A DNA stretch of 10,771 nucleotides from an uncultured bacterium (GTDB lineage: Bacteria; Planctomycetota; Phycisphaerae; Phycisphaerales; SM1A02). How positions within the stretch are numbered: position 1 is the first letter of the stretch; each line of letters begins with the position of its first letter. Shown piece by piece: positions 5,783 through 10,771 of this stretch. The notes under the pieces were generated by a model that made no database searches, was not told the origin of the DNA, and saw only the letters and a program-made list of their open reading frames with translations. A program made the translations under genes and the position numbers. Location of the stretch: positions 1 through 10,771 of the forward strand of contig CAIWNO010000349.1 of the NCBI GenBank assembly GCA_903914045.1, written 5' to 3'.

Positions 5783-6616
5783 TTATTCATTCACGACCGC
5801 CTTCCGAATGGCGTCGAGTGATTTCAAAAGCGCGGGCACGCTGCTTAATGGCAACATGGTGCTTGCGTCGCTTAGAGCCTTGGATGGTTCAGGGTGGCAC
5901 TCTAGAAAAATAGCGGAAACGCCCGCTGCAACAGCGGCTTTTGCCAACAGGGGCGCGCGCTCGGGGCGGCCACCAGTGCGCTCGCCTTCGCCACCTGGAA
6001 GTTGCGTGCTGTGCGTCGCGTCAAAACAAATTGGCACCTCCAAGTCCATCAAATCGCCAATGCCCATGAAGTCATTGACCAAGCGGTTGTATCCAAATGT
6101 GGTGCCACGCTCGGTCAACATAATTCGACGACATCCGCCTTCGCGAACTTTCGCCAACACGTGTCCCATTTCAGCGGGACTCATGAATTGTCCCTTCTTC
6201 ACATTCACTGGCTTGCCCGTGTCAGCCGCGGCTAAAAGCAAATCGGTTTGTCGACACAGAAACGCCGGCACTTGCAACATGTCAACGGTCTTGGCAACCA
6301 AGTCGCATTGACTGGCGTCATGAATATCCGTGGTCACTGGAACACCCAGCCATTCGCGCAATGCAGCCAAGCGTTCAAGGCCGGACTTCATGCCAGGACC
6401 GCGCGGACTTTTCACGCTGGATCGATTGGCCTTGTCAAAGCTGGCCTTAAACACAAATCGCAAACCCAATGCGTGGCAGGTATCGCGCAGGGTTTCTCCA
6501 ATCTGTTTGTTAATGGAATCGGACTCCAGAACGCACGGACCACCAATGACAAGCAGATGTTGGTGCGGATTGGCGAAAAACGATTCAAGAATGTCAGTTT
6601 GTTGTGCCATGGCCAT
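5783..6616 (-). CDS. kdsA: 2-dehydro-3-deoxyphosphooctonate aldolase (KDO-8-phosphate synthase)
   Basis: KdsA condenses phosphoenolpyruvate with arabinose 5-phosphate to give KDO-8-phosphate, the precursor of the KDO sugar in LPS, so the organism probably makes an LPS-type outer membrane. The 277 residues match the family. Motifs: GGPCVLES (25-32), FKASFDKANRSS (56-67), SPRGPG (70-75), DIHD (97-100), KKGQFMSP (140-147), FDATHSTQLPGG (198-209) and LECHPEP (238-244). Cys28, His202, Glu239 and Asp250 match the metal ligands of the Aquifex-type enzyme, and E. coli has Asn at the Cys position, so this should be the metal-dependent class. ATG 6616 and ATG 6610 are both possible starts; the second is 8 nt from a TAAAAT box. 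The gene is divergent from the DUF1444 gene and followed by a terminator. Confidence 0.96.
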   Translation of the reverse strand: MAMAQQTDILESFFANPHQHLLVIGGPCVLESDSINKQIGETLRDTCHALGLRFVFKASFDKANRSSVKSPRGPGMKSGLERLAALREWLGVPVTTDIHDASQCDLVAKTVDMLQVPAFLCRQTDLLLAAADTGKPVNVKKGQFMSPAEMGHVLAKVREGGCRRIMLTERGTTFGYNRLVNDFMGIGDLMDLEVPICFDATHSTQLPGGEGERTGGRPERAPLLAKAAVAAGVSAIFLECHPEPSKALSDASTMLPLSSVPALLKSLDAIRKAVVNE

Positions 6617-6618
6617 TA

Positions 6619-6624
6619 ATTTTA
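6619..6624 (-). promoter_or_regulatory. Candidate -10 element TAAAAT for kdsA
   Basis: Minus-strand TAAAAT ends 2 nt before ATG 6616 and 8 nt before the in-frame ATG 6610. If it is a real -10, transcription would begin near 6612-6611, and the ATG at 6610 would be the usable, near-leaderless start. No Shine-Dalgarno or -35 is recognisable. Confidence 0.3.
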
Positions 6625-6639
6625 CGGTTTTTTAAGAAA

Positions 6640-6668
6640 TTCACCCGACAGAATAAAAACTGTAATAC
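6640..6668 (+). promoter_or_regulatory. Weak sigma70-like promoter candidate for the DUF1444 gene
   Basis: TTCACC (6640-6645) and TAATAC (6663-6668) are spaced 17 nt, with TG immediately before the -10. The matches to consensus are partial (4/6 and 3/6). It would give a leader of about 65 nt carrying the strong Shine-Dalgarno at 6724. Confidence 0.25.
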
Positions 6669-6723
6669 ACCGTATGGAAAGTGCGGGCCCAGCGTATCGG
6701 GCGCGTTTGAGCAGGTGGTCAAT

Positions 6724-6731
6724 GGAGGAGG
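6724..6731 (+). promoter_or_regulatory. Strong Shine-Dalgarno GGAGGAGG deciding the DUF1444 start
   Basis: GGAGGAGG ends 7 nt before the ATG at 6739. It fixes that start and rules out an in-frame GTG at 6604 that would overlap the divergent kdsA start. Confidence 0.85.
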
Positions 6732-6738
6732 CAAGAGC

Positions 6739-7536
6739 ATGGAAGCATTTCCAAAAAATCCCGAAGATTTCGCCAATTTTGTGAAGAAGTTGTTTCTTCG
6801 GCAATGGGCGGATCATAAGTTTGAAATCGCTGGACCAATGGATTTGGTCATAGATGGTCGCCATCTAGGTTTGGAAAATTTGTGGCGCATGGCCAAGCAG
6901 GACCCGGCGCGCGCCGAGGATATTGTGGAAAGTTACATAGACAAATTAATGGAGGGTGATTCCATTGGCGGGTTGCCTATGCCATTTTCATTGGTGCGCA
7001 ATCGCATCATGCCGCGCATTCAGCCTGAAAGTATTTTCACGCACCTTGACCGTGAGCAAGTGGCGCACATTCCATTTGTGAATGAAACCGTTGTTGTGTT
7101 TGTGATTGATATGCCGCATGTCACTGTCAGCGTGACCGTGGAGCAGATGGTGCGATGGGGCGTTCAATTGGATGATTTAGAAACATTGGCGCGTGAAAAT
7201 TTGGCGCGCTACGCGCCGGAGTTGAAGGTGCGCATTGTTGAAGCCGAAGATGGTGGCAAGGCGGCGATTGTGGCTTTGCAAGATGGCTATGACGCGGCGC
7301 GTTTGTTGCTTGATTCGCTGCATGTGAAACTGGCTCCACAACTTGGCGGCGATTTCTTTGTGGCCACGCCCGCGCGCGACATGTTTGTGGCCATGACATG
7401 CAATCCGCCCAATTTTGTGCAGCGCATTTCGCAGCGTATTGGCCGCGATTATCAACGACTTCCATATCCAATCACCAGTTCGCTTTTTCTGGTGACGCGC
7501 GATGGCGTGGCTGGAACCGCGGAGGAAGCCGCCTAA
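6739..7536 (+). CDS. DUF1444 family protein (YtpQ-like), function unknown
   Basis: A 265-residue cytosolic protein with no signal peptide or membrane segment. It resembles Bacillus YtpQ (DUF1444) in layout and in the conserved C-terminal segments: LARENLARYAP (150-160), QDGYDAARLLLDSL (181-194), GGDFFVATPARDMFVA (203-218, where YtpQ has a similar MVVAVPHQDVL stretch) and a final PITSSLFLVTRDG (244-256). The biochemical role of the family is not known to me, so none is assigned. The start is set by the GGAGGAGG site. An in-frame extension back to 6604 would overlap kdsA and lacks a ribosome site. The gene is divergent from kdsA; the amidotransferase gene follows after 27 nt, with a hairpin in the gap. 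Confidence 0.82.
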   Translation: MEAFPKNPEDFANFVKKLFLRQWADHKFEIAGPMDLVIDGRHLGLENLWRMAKQDPARAEDIVESYIDKLMEGDSIGGLPMPFSLVRNRIMPRIQPESIFTHLDREQVAHIPFVNETVVVFVIDMPHVTVSVTVEQMVRWGVQLDDLETLARENLARYAPELKVRIVEAEDGGKAAIVALQDGYDAARLLLDSLHVKLAPQLGGDFFVATPARDMFVAMTCNPPNFVQRISQRIGRDYQRLPYPITSSLFLVTRDGVAGTAEEAA

Positions 7537-7542
7537 CTATTT

Positions 7543-7567
7543 CCACGCCGCTAGCATTGTGGCGTGG
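7543..7567 (+). promoter_or_regulatory. Perfect 7-bp inverted repeat covering the GTG start of the amidotransferase gene
   Basis: CCACGCC (7543-7549) and GGCGTGG (7561-7567) are exact reverse complements with an 11-nt loop. The GTG start codon (7564-7566) lies inside the 3' arm. In a read-through transcript from the DUF1444 gene the start would be paired; a transcript starting near 7564 would lack the 5' arm. No U-tract follows, so this is not a clear terminator. Confidence 0.5.
7552..7557 (+). promoter_or_regulatory. Candidate -10 element TAGCAT, leaderless start of the amidotransferase gene
   Basis: TAGCAT ends 6 nt before the GTG at 7564, which would place the transcription start at the start codon. 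No Shine-Dalgarno is present at a usable distance; GGAGGA at 7521-7526 is about 37 nt away. No -35 is recognisable. Confidence 0.35.
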
Positions 7568-8160
7568 TTCTACTGATTGATAATTACGATTCCTTCACCT
7601 GGAATTTGGCGCACCGTATGCAAGAGGTGCGGCCACTGTTGCGCGTGGAGGTGGTGCGCAATGACGCCATTGATTGCGTTCAAGCCGCCGCCATGAGTCC
7701 AACCCATCTTGTGATTTCGCCTGGGCCATGCACTCCCAAAGAAGCTGGCGTGAGCGCGGAGTTGATTCAATATTTTCGCGGGCGCATTCCAATTCTTGGC
7801 GTGTGCCTTGGGCATCAAACCATTGGCGATTGCCATGGCATGACGGTGCGCCGCGCCGACAAACCCATGCATGGAAAGACCAGCCTGATTCATCACGATG
7901 GGCGCGGAGTTTTTCTGGGATTGCCCCAGCCATTTCAGGCCACGCGCTATCACTCTTTGGTGATTGATCCGGCGACGCTGTCCCACGAGTTTGAGATCAG
8001 CGCCAAAACCGATGATGGAATCATCATGGGCATTCGCTTGAAAACCAAGGAAAACCAAGCTCCGCTTGAAGGAGTGCAATTTCATCCAGAAAGTTTTTTA
8101 ACCCCCGATGGACCCAAGTTGTTGTCGAATTTTTTAGCCATGTCAACGGCGGGGCGCTAA
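7564..8160 (+). CDS. trpG/pabA: Glutamine amidotransferase subunit of anthranilate or aminodeoxychorismate synthase
   Basis: A class I glutamine amidotransferase of 198 residues, the usual length for TrpG/PabA. It hydrolyses glutamine and channels ammonia to TrpE or PabB acting on chorismate, for tryptophan or folate. Family marks: LLIDNYDSFTWNL (3-15), ISPGPCTPKEAG (51-62), the nucleophile motif GVCLGHQTIG (79-88, Cys81), the PMHGKTS segment (101-107), RYHSL (128-132) and GVQFHPESFLT (170-180) with His174 and Glu176 completing the triad. No trpE or pabB is adjacent, so sequence alone does not tell which pathway it serves; one protein often serves both. The GTG start gives the canonical N-terminus, and a stop at 7552 blocks extension. 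A 134-residue unknown gene follows after 9 nt. Confidence 0.93.
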   Translation: MVLLIDNYDSFTWNLAHRMQEVRPLLRVEVVRNDAIDCVQAAAMSPTHLVISPGPCTPKEAGVSAELIQYFRGRIPILGVCLGHQTIGDCHGMTVRRADKPMHGKTSLIHHDGRGVFLGLPQPFQATRYHSLVIDPATLSHEFEISAKTDDGIIMGIRLKTKENQAPLEGVQFHPESFLTPDGPKLLSNFLAMSTAGR

Positions 8161-8163
8161 ACT
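8158..8163 (+). promoter_or_regulatory. Candidate -10 element TAAACT, leaderless start of the 134-residue unknown gene
   Basis: TAAACT, which includes the TAA stop of the amidotransferase gene, ends 6 nt before the ATG at 8170. No Shine-Dalgarno is present. The surrounding 11-mer aactatttcca (8160-8170) also occurs at 7535-7545, just after the DUF1444 stop. Confidence 0.35.
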
Positions 8164-8169
8164 ATTTCC

Positions 8170-8574
8170 ATGCAAAGCACAGCAAGCGACATCACCCGCG
8201 CCGTTCTTCAACACATGGACGGTGACAAAATCATCCTGGCCATTCCGGCCACTGATTATCAAATGCACTTGGTGTGCAATGGAAACACCACCACGCATAT
8301 TGGCAAGCGAATTCAGGGTGTGATTCACGTGAAGGCGTTGCGCATGCACAAGGCAAGCGCTGGTGGCTCATTCATTGAACCAATTTATGGACATCCGCGG
8401 GTTGTGCAGGGGCGCGTTGTGGCCATTGATCTTGCGCAGAATCGCCTGCTCTGTGAAGTGGTTGTTCCAATGTGGGTGGAGCCATTTGATGGGCAAAGCG
8501 CGGCTGATTTCAACGCGGGCGATATGGTGAACTTCTACGCGCAATCGGGCGCGACATTCACGCCACTGGCGTAA
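8170..8574 (+). CDS. Conserved-looking hypothetical protein, 134 residues
   Basis: I do not recognise this protein. It has no signal peptide or membrane segment and looks beta-rich: short hydrophobic strands at about 20-26 (KIILAIP), 31-36, 48-56 (IQGVIHVKA), 82-88 (RVVAIDL) and 92-100 (LLCEVVVPM), separated by turns. It has single Cys at 36 and 95 that are not in metal-binding spacing. Coding evidence is good: codon use is like its neighbours, the start is tight (9 nt after the amidotransferase stop) and no competing frame of similar quality exists. Position suggests co-expression with the amidotransferase, but nothing shows a functional link. A small beta-barrel fold is possible; this is inference only. 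Confidence 0.75.
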   Translation: MQSTASDITRAVLQHMDGDKIILAIPATDYQMHLVCNGNTTTHIGKRIQGVIHVKALRMHKASAGGSFIEPIYGHPRVVQGRVVAIDLAQNRLLCEVVVPMWVEPFDGQSAADFNAGDMVNFYAQSGATFTPLA

Positions 8575-8687
8575 GCGCGTGCTGTGCCGCGCGCGTCTCA
8601 TCACAAAACATCATCAGTCTGCCCCAATCACTTTGCCGTGAATTAATTCATTATTTGGCGGAGCGAATGGAATGGAATGTTCCGCGC
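8575..8687. other. Convergent intergenic region
   Basis: These 113 nt separate the 3' ends of two convergent genes. A weak hairpin (GCGCG at 8575-8579, CGCGC at 8588-8592, 8-nt loop) follows the plus-strand gene, but without a T-run. I see no ORF, RNA gene or clear intrinsic terminator for either strand. Confidence 0.5.
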
Positions 8688-9917
8688 TTACGGCGCCATG
8701 AGAACGCGTTTGCTGGTGCCATCATTTGAATAACTGGCCACTTCACCATTGGGATCAGCCACAGCGCGCACAGTTTGCTGGCCGCTGTTATTGCGCAAAC
8801 TGAATAAGCCGCCTTCCGCGTCGGAGGCCGCTCCCGCAACAACAACGGCTTTGCCCTTCATATTGAAGAGATTGAGAAGTCCACCAGTGGTGCCACCGCC
8901 AAGAGCGGCCACGCGGGTGGCGCCAGCATAAATTTGAACCGTTCCACTTTCTTCCTTGCCTTGATCCATCAATGCGGCGATTTGTCCTGTGGATGTGCGC
9001 ACCGTTGTGCGCCCGCCAAGATTTTCTTGAACCTCAAAAGAGATCGCCGCCTTTCCGTCGTGGTTTCGAATCTCCGCAAAGCCACCTCGCGAGGCTGTGT
9101 TACCGAAGATGCAACCGCCAGCACCATTGGTTTCATGCACCACAAGTTCGCCACCACCATCATTGATAGCGCATTCAACAGCGGTGGTTCCGTTTGTTTC
9201 CGCAAGCCGAAATTCTCCGCCGTTCATGTTCACGCCGCATTCAACAGCGGTGGTTCCATTTGTCCCCGCAATGCGAAACATGCCGGCGCTCTTGGCGTCG
9301 CAACCCACATACGCAATTTCTTTTTCAGAATCACCAACCACGCTGAAGGCGGCGCCCTTGTCGCTTGCGCCAAATCGAAGCGCTTGCTTGCCGTTGGCGC
9401 GGTTGACCATTCCCTCTGTTCTTGCGGCATTCACGCTGAATTGCATGGCTGTGTCTTCGCTGCCGCTGCGCGTTAACACAAAGTCAGATCCATCTTTGGT
9501 GGCTTCTAGAAACGCCGCTATTTTTCCGTCGCCGCGCGTCACTTCAACGCGTCCACCAGTGCTGTTGGCAAAAATTCCAGCCACGGGTTTGCCTGCGGAA
9601 TTCCACAACGCCAAGTCGCCACCAGATTCACTGGAGGAAAGCCGCGCGATATTGGCGCCGCCTTTGGCCCACACATCAAGTTGACCTCCAGTTGGCGTGC
9701 TTGAGAGCAGGCAGGAAATTTTTCCTTGCGCGTCCAAAATTTCAATGCGGCTGGCTTGAATGACTTCAGGCTGGGGCGCGCGCGTGAAACCAACAAGGGC
9801 GGCGCTGCCAAGAACCAAGGCGCACGCCAAGCCAATGCGGCGCTCGCGGCGGCCTTGACAGGTGATCAGTTGAAGTTGTTGTTCGAGTTGTTCAAGACGG
9901 GTTTCGATTGGTGTCAT
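8688..9917 (-). CDS. Membrane-anchored Gly-rich tandem-repeat protein, beta-solenoid-like
   Basis: A 409-residue protein with a short N-terminal coiled coil (about 4-20, ETRLEQLEQQLQ), a basic stretch (QGRRERR), one membrane segment (about 28-46) and a repetitive region to the C-terminus. The topology is probably N-in, with the repeats outside the cytoplasmic membrane. From about residue 55 the sequence cycles every 20-25 residues through a pattern like GG-beta strand-NxxGK-beta strand, with GG pairs at 77, 99, 121, 233, 301 and 369. Two consecutive 22-residue units (219-262) both begin TNGTTAVEC or near it. This regularity suggests a beta-helix or solenoid. I do not know its function; structural or cell-surface roles are guesses. 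AGGAG lies 6 nt before the ATG. The gene is divergent from the oxidoreductase gene. Confidence 0.8.
   Translation of the reverse strand: MTPIETRLEQLEQQLQLITCQGRRERRIGLACALVLGSAALVGFTRAPQPEVIQASRIEILDAQGKISCLLSSTPTGGQLDVWAKGGANIARLSSSESGGDLALWNSAGKPVAGIFANSTGGRVEVTRGDGKIAAFLEATKDGSDFVLTRSGSEDTAMQFSVNAARTEGMVNRANGKQALRFGASDKGAAFSVVGDSEKEIAYVGCDAKSAGMFRIAGTNGTTAVECGVNMNGGEFRLAETNGTTAVECAINDGGGELVVHETNGAGGCIFGNTASRGGFAEIRNHDGKAAISFEVQENLGGRTTVRTSTGQIAALMDQGKEESGTVQIYAGATRVAALGGGTTGGLLNLFNMKGKAVVVAGAASDAEGGLFSLRNNSGQQTVRAVADPNGEVASYSNDGTSKRVLMAP
9132..9263 (-). repeat. Two tandem 66-bp units inside the repeat protein gene
   Basis: A 21-bp stretch (gcattcaacagcggtggttcc) occurs at 9171-9191 and again at 9237-9257, exactly 66 bp apart, with further matches beyond. 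The units encode residues 219-240 and 241-262. Near-identity at the DNA level indicates a recent duplication of one repeat unit. Confidence 0.8.
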
Positions 9918-9923
9918 GGAAAT

Positions 9924-9947
9924 CTCCTAAAGGTTGCCGTTAGCATA
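9924..9947 (-). promoter_or_regulatory. Shine-Dalgarno AGGAG and candidate -10 TATGCT of the repeat protein gene
   Basis: Minus-strand AGGAG (9928-9924) is 6 nt before the ATG at 9917. TATGCT (9947-9942) is a fair -10, giving a leader of about 18 nt. No good -35 is seen. The -10 sits in the loop of the short inverted repeat GCCGT/ACGGC (9936-9951), a possible repressor site. Confidence 0.45.
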
Positions 9948-9959
9948 CGGCGGACATGG

Positions 9960-9993
9960 TTCGCGGTGTGCGAAATCATGATTCAATGACTCA
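9960..9993. promoter_or_regulatory. Cluster of symmetric elements in the divergent intergenic region (possible operators)
   Basis: TTCGC-GGTGT-GCGAA (9960-9974) is a perfect 5-bp inverted repeat. It is followed directly by palindromic ATCATGAT (9975-9982) and by a tandem 8-nt direct repeat ATGATTCA/ATGACTCA (9978-9993), each containing a TGA-N-TCA palindrome. The elements lie between the two divergent starts, where an operator would be expected. No regulator gene is in view. Confidence 0.3.
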
Positions 9994-10013
9994 CGGAGCA
10001 AGGATGTGGCGCA

Positions 10014-10771
10014 ATGAAAAAAACAAAATCAAGAAAAAATCTCAAAGCCTCATCGCCGCGTGCAGTTGGAATTGGTCTTGTGGGAGCGGGATTCATGGGG
10101 CGCATTCACGCCAATGCGTGGCGCCAAGCCCCGCTTTTTTTTAATCTTGCGTGTCGACCAACATTGACCGTGGTGGCCAGCGGACATGCGCGTGAATCAA
10201 GTGATTTTGCGGCAAAATGGGGGGTTACAAAGGCCGCTTCCAGTTGGGATCGCTTGATCAAGGACCCCACAGTTACATTGGTGGATGTGTGTGTTCCAAA
10301 TAATATGCACGCCGAAGTGTCCCTGGCCGCGTTGAAGGCGGGTAAGCATGTGGCGTGTGAAAAGCCGCTGGGCACCACAATCACAGAGGCGCGCGACATG
10401 GCTTTAGCCGCGCTTGAAGCCAAGAATGGGGCGCGCACTTTTGTGTGGTTCAACTATCGACGCTGTCCCGCGGTGTCGCTGATGCGCGAGTTGATTCAAC
10501 AAGGTCGTCTCGGACGCATCCGCCATATTCGCGCGCACTATTTGCAAGATTGGGGACGCGCCAGCACGCCGCACTCGTGGAGGTTTGATTCAAAACTTGC
10601 GGGCAGCGGCGCGCATGGAGACTTGAACGCGCACAGTATTGACATGGCCAGATTTGTGACGGGCGATGAAATTGTGCAAGTATGCGGCGCCATGGAGGCG
10701 CAATTTATTCATGAGCGCGCGGCGGTGACGGCCAGTTCAAAAAATTTGGGATTGGGCTCGCAAAAAAGTAA
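10014..10771 (+). CDS. Gfo/Idh/MocA-family NAD(P)-dependent oxidoreductase, N-terminal part (runs off the window)
   Basis: The frame is open from the ATG at 10014 to the window edge: 252 residues of a family usually about 350-400 long. These enzymes oxidise or reduce sugars, inositols and related polyols with NAD(P). The Rossmann motif GLVGAGFMG (21-29) follows a Lys/Ser-rich 16-residue leader, then VDVCVPNNMHAE (90-101), the catalytic-lysine motif GKHVACEKPLG (110-120, Lys117), FNYRR (146-150) and GSGAHGDLNAHSID (197-210), with Asp203 and His207 at the family's active-site positions. The RIHANAWRQ and YLQDWG stretches recall a large subfamily with an N-terminal (G)xxFMGRAHSNAW signature. AAGGA lies 9 nt upstream, and a stop at 9987 excludes an upstream start. 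The substrate cannot be read from this fragment. Confidence 0.92.
   Translation, partial: MKKTKSRKNLKASSPRAVGIGLVGAGFMGRIHANAWRQAPLFFNLACRPTLTVVASGHARESSDFAAKWGVTKAASSWDRLIKDPTVTLVDVCVPNNMHAEVSLAALKAGKHVACEKPLGTTITEARDMALAALEAKNGARTFVWFNYRRCPAVSLMRELIQQGRLGRIRHIRAHYLQDWGRASTPHSWRFDSKLAGSGAHGDLNAHSIDMARFVTGDEIVQVCGAMEAQFIHERAAVTASSKNLGLGSQKS

Noticed and set aside
6604..6738. In-frame upstream extension of the DUF1444 gene from a GTG at 6604
   Set aside because: It overlaps the divergent kdsA start, has no Shine-Dalgarno, and the added residues do not look like the family; GGAGGAGG at 6724 fixes the start at 6739.
8575..8592. Hairpin GCGCG/CGCGC after the 134-residue gene as an intrinsic terminator
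   Set aside because: The stem is only 5 bp with an 8-nt loop, and no T-run follows.
9132..9263. CRISPR-like or intergenic tandem repeat
   Set aside because: The repeats are in frame within a coding region, with a 22-codon period and no unique spacers.
9097..9684. 195-codon open frame on the plus strand, antisense to the repeat protein gene
   Set aside because: Its apparent repeats mirror the 66-bp repeats of the opposite strand; the minus-strand gene has a Shine-Dalgarno, membrane segment and regular protein repeats.
10106..10453. 115-codon open frame on the minus strand near the window end
   Set aside because: It is antisense to the clear Gfo/Idh/MocA frame that starts at 10014.

Overview
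The window is dense bacterial chromosome: twelve complete or nearly complete protein genes plus one 5'-truncated gene, with no gap longer than about 120 bases and no RNA gene, IS element, CRISPR array or prophage. Base composition and codon use look uniform throughout (many GCG, CGC, TTG and GGC codons, G+C somewhat above half). The gene mix points to a diderm bacterium of the Planctomycetota, probably Phycisphaerae-like. This is inferred from a KDO-8-phosphate synthase (LPS-type outer membrane) beside a McsA/McsB protein-arginine kinase pair, a SpoIID-type protein outside any sporulation context, an RNA polymerase alpha-CTD-like domain that does not look like true RpoA, and a membrane-anchored glycine-rich repeat protein. 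The phylum assignment is moderate confidence; no rRNA or other marker is present.

Layout. (1) 2-2518, plus strand: the end of an alpha-CTD-domain protein, a membrane-anchored SpoIID/LytB-domain protein and riboflavin synthase alpha chain, separated by only 33 and 21 nt, so probably co-transcribed. (2) 2561-3802, minus: a PP2C/SpoIIE-type serine phosphatase with a degenerate receiver domain and a coiled coil. (3) 3884-4177, plus: pterin-4a-carbinolamine dehydratase, whose 3' end overlaps the opposing mcsB by 28 nt. (4) 6616 down to 4150, minus: kdsA, an apparent intrinsic terminator, then mcsA and mcsB joined by a GTGA overlap. (5) 6739-8574, plus: a DUF1444 (YtpQ-like) protein, a TrpG/PabA glutamine amidotransferase and an unrecognised 134-residue protein. 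(6) 8688-9917, minus: a membrane-anchored tandem-repeat, beta-solenoid-like protein. (7) 10014 to the end, plus: the N-terminal two thirds of a Gfo/Idh/MocA oxidoreductase, cut by the window edge.

How they work together. Most genes are housekeeping steps of separate pathways: flavin, LPS core sugar, folate or tryptophan, and pterin recycling. They are combined with protein quality control (McsAB), cell-wall remodelling (SpoIID) and signalling (PP2C). No single new multi-gene system is evident.

The most notable cross-cutting pattern is in translation and transcription starts. Genes inside or downstream in apparent operons, and some others, carry Shine-Dalgarno sequences. Six genes lack one and instead have a TAnnnT hexamer about 6-10 nt before the start codon, as expected for leaderless or nearly leaderless mRNAs. 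Other points worth a second look are a hairpin that buries the GTG start of the amidotransferase gene, an altered allosteric motif in McsB, and a cluster of symmetric elements in the 9918-10013 divergent intergenic region.
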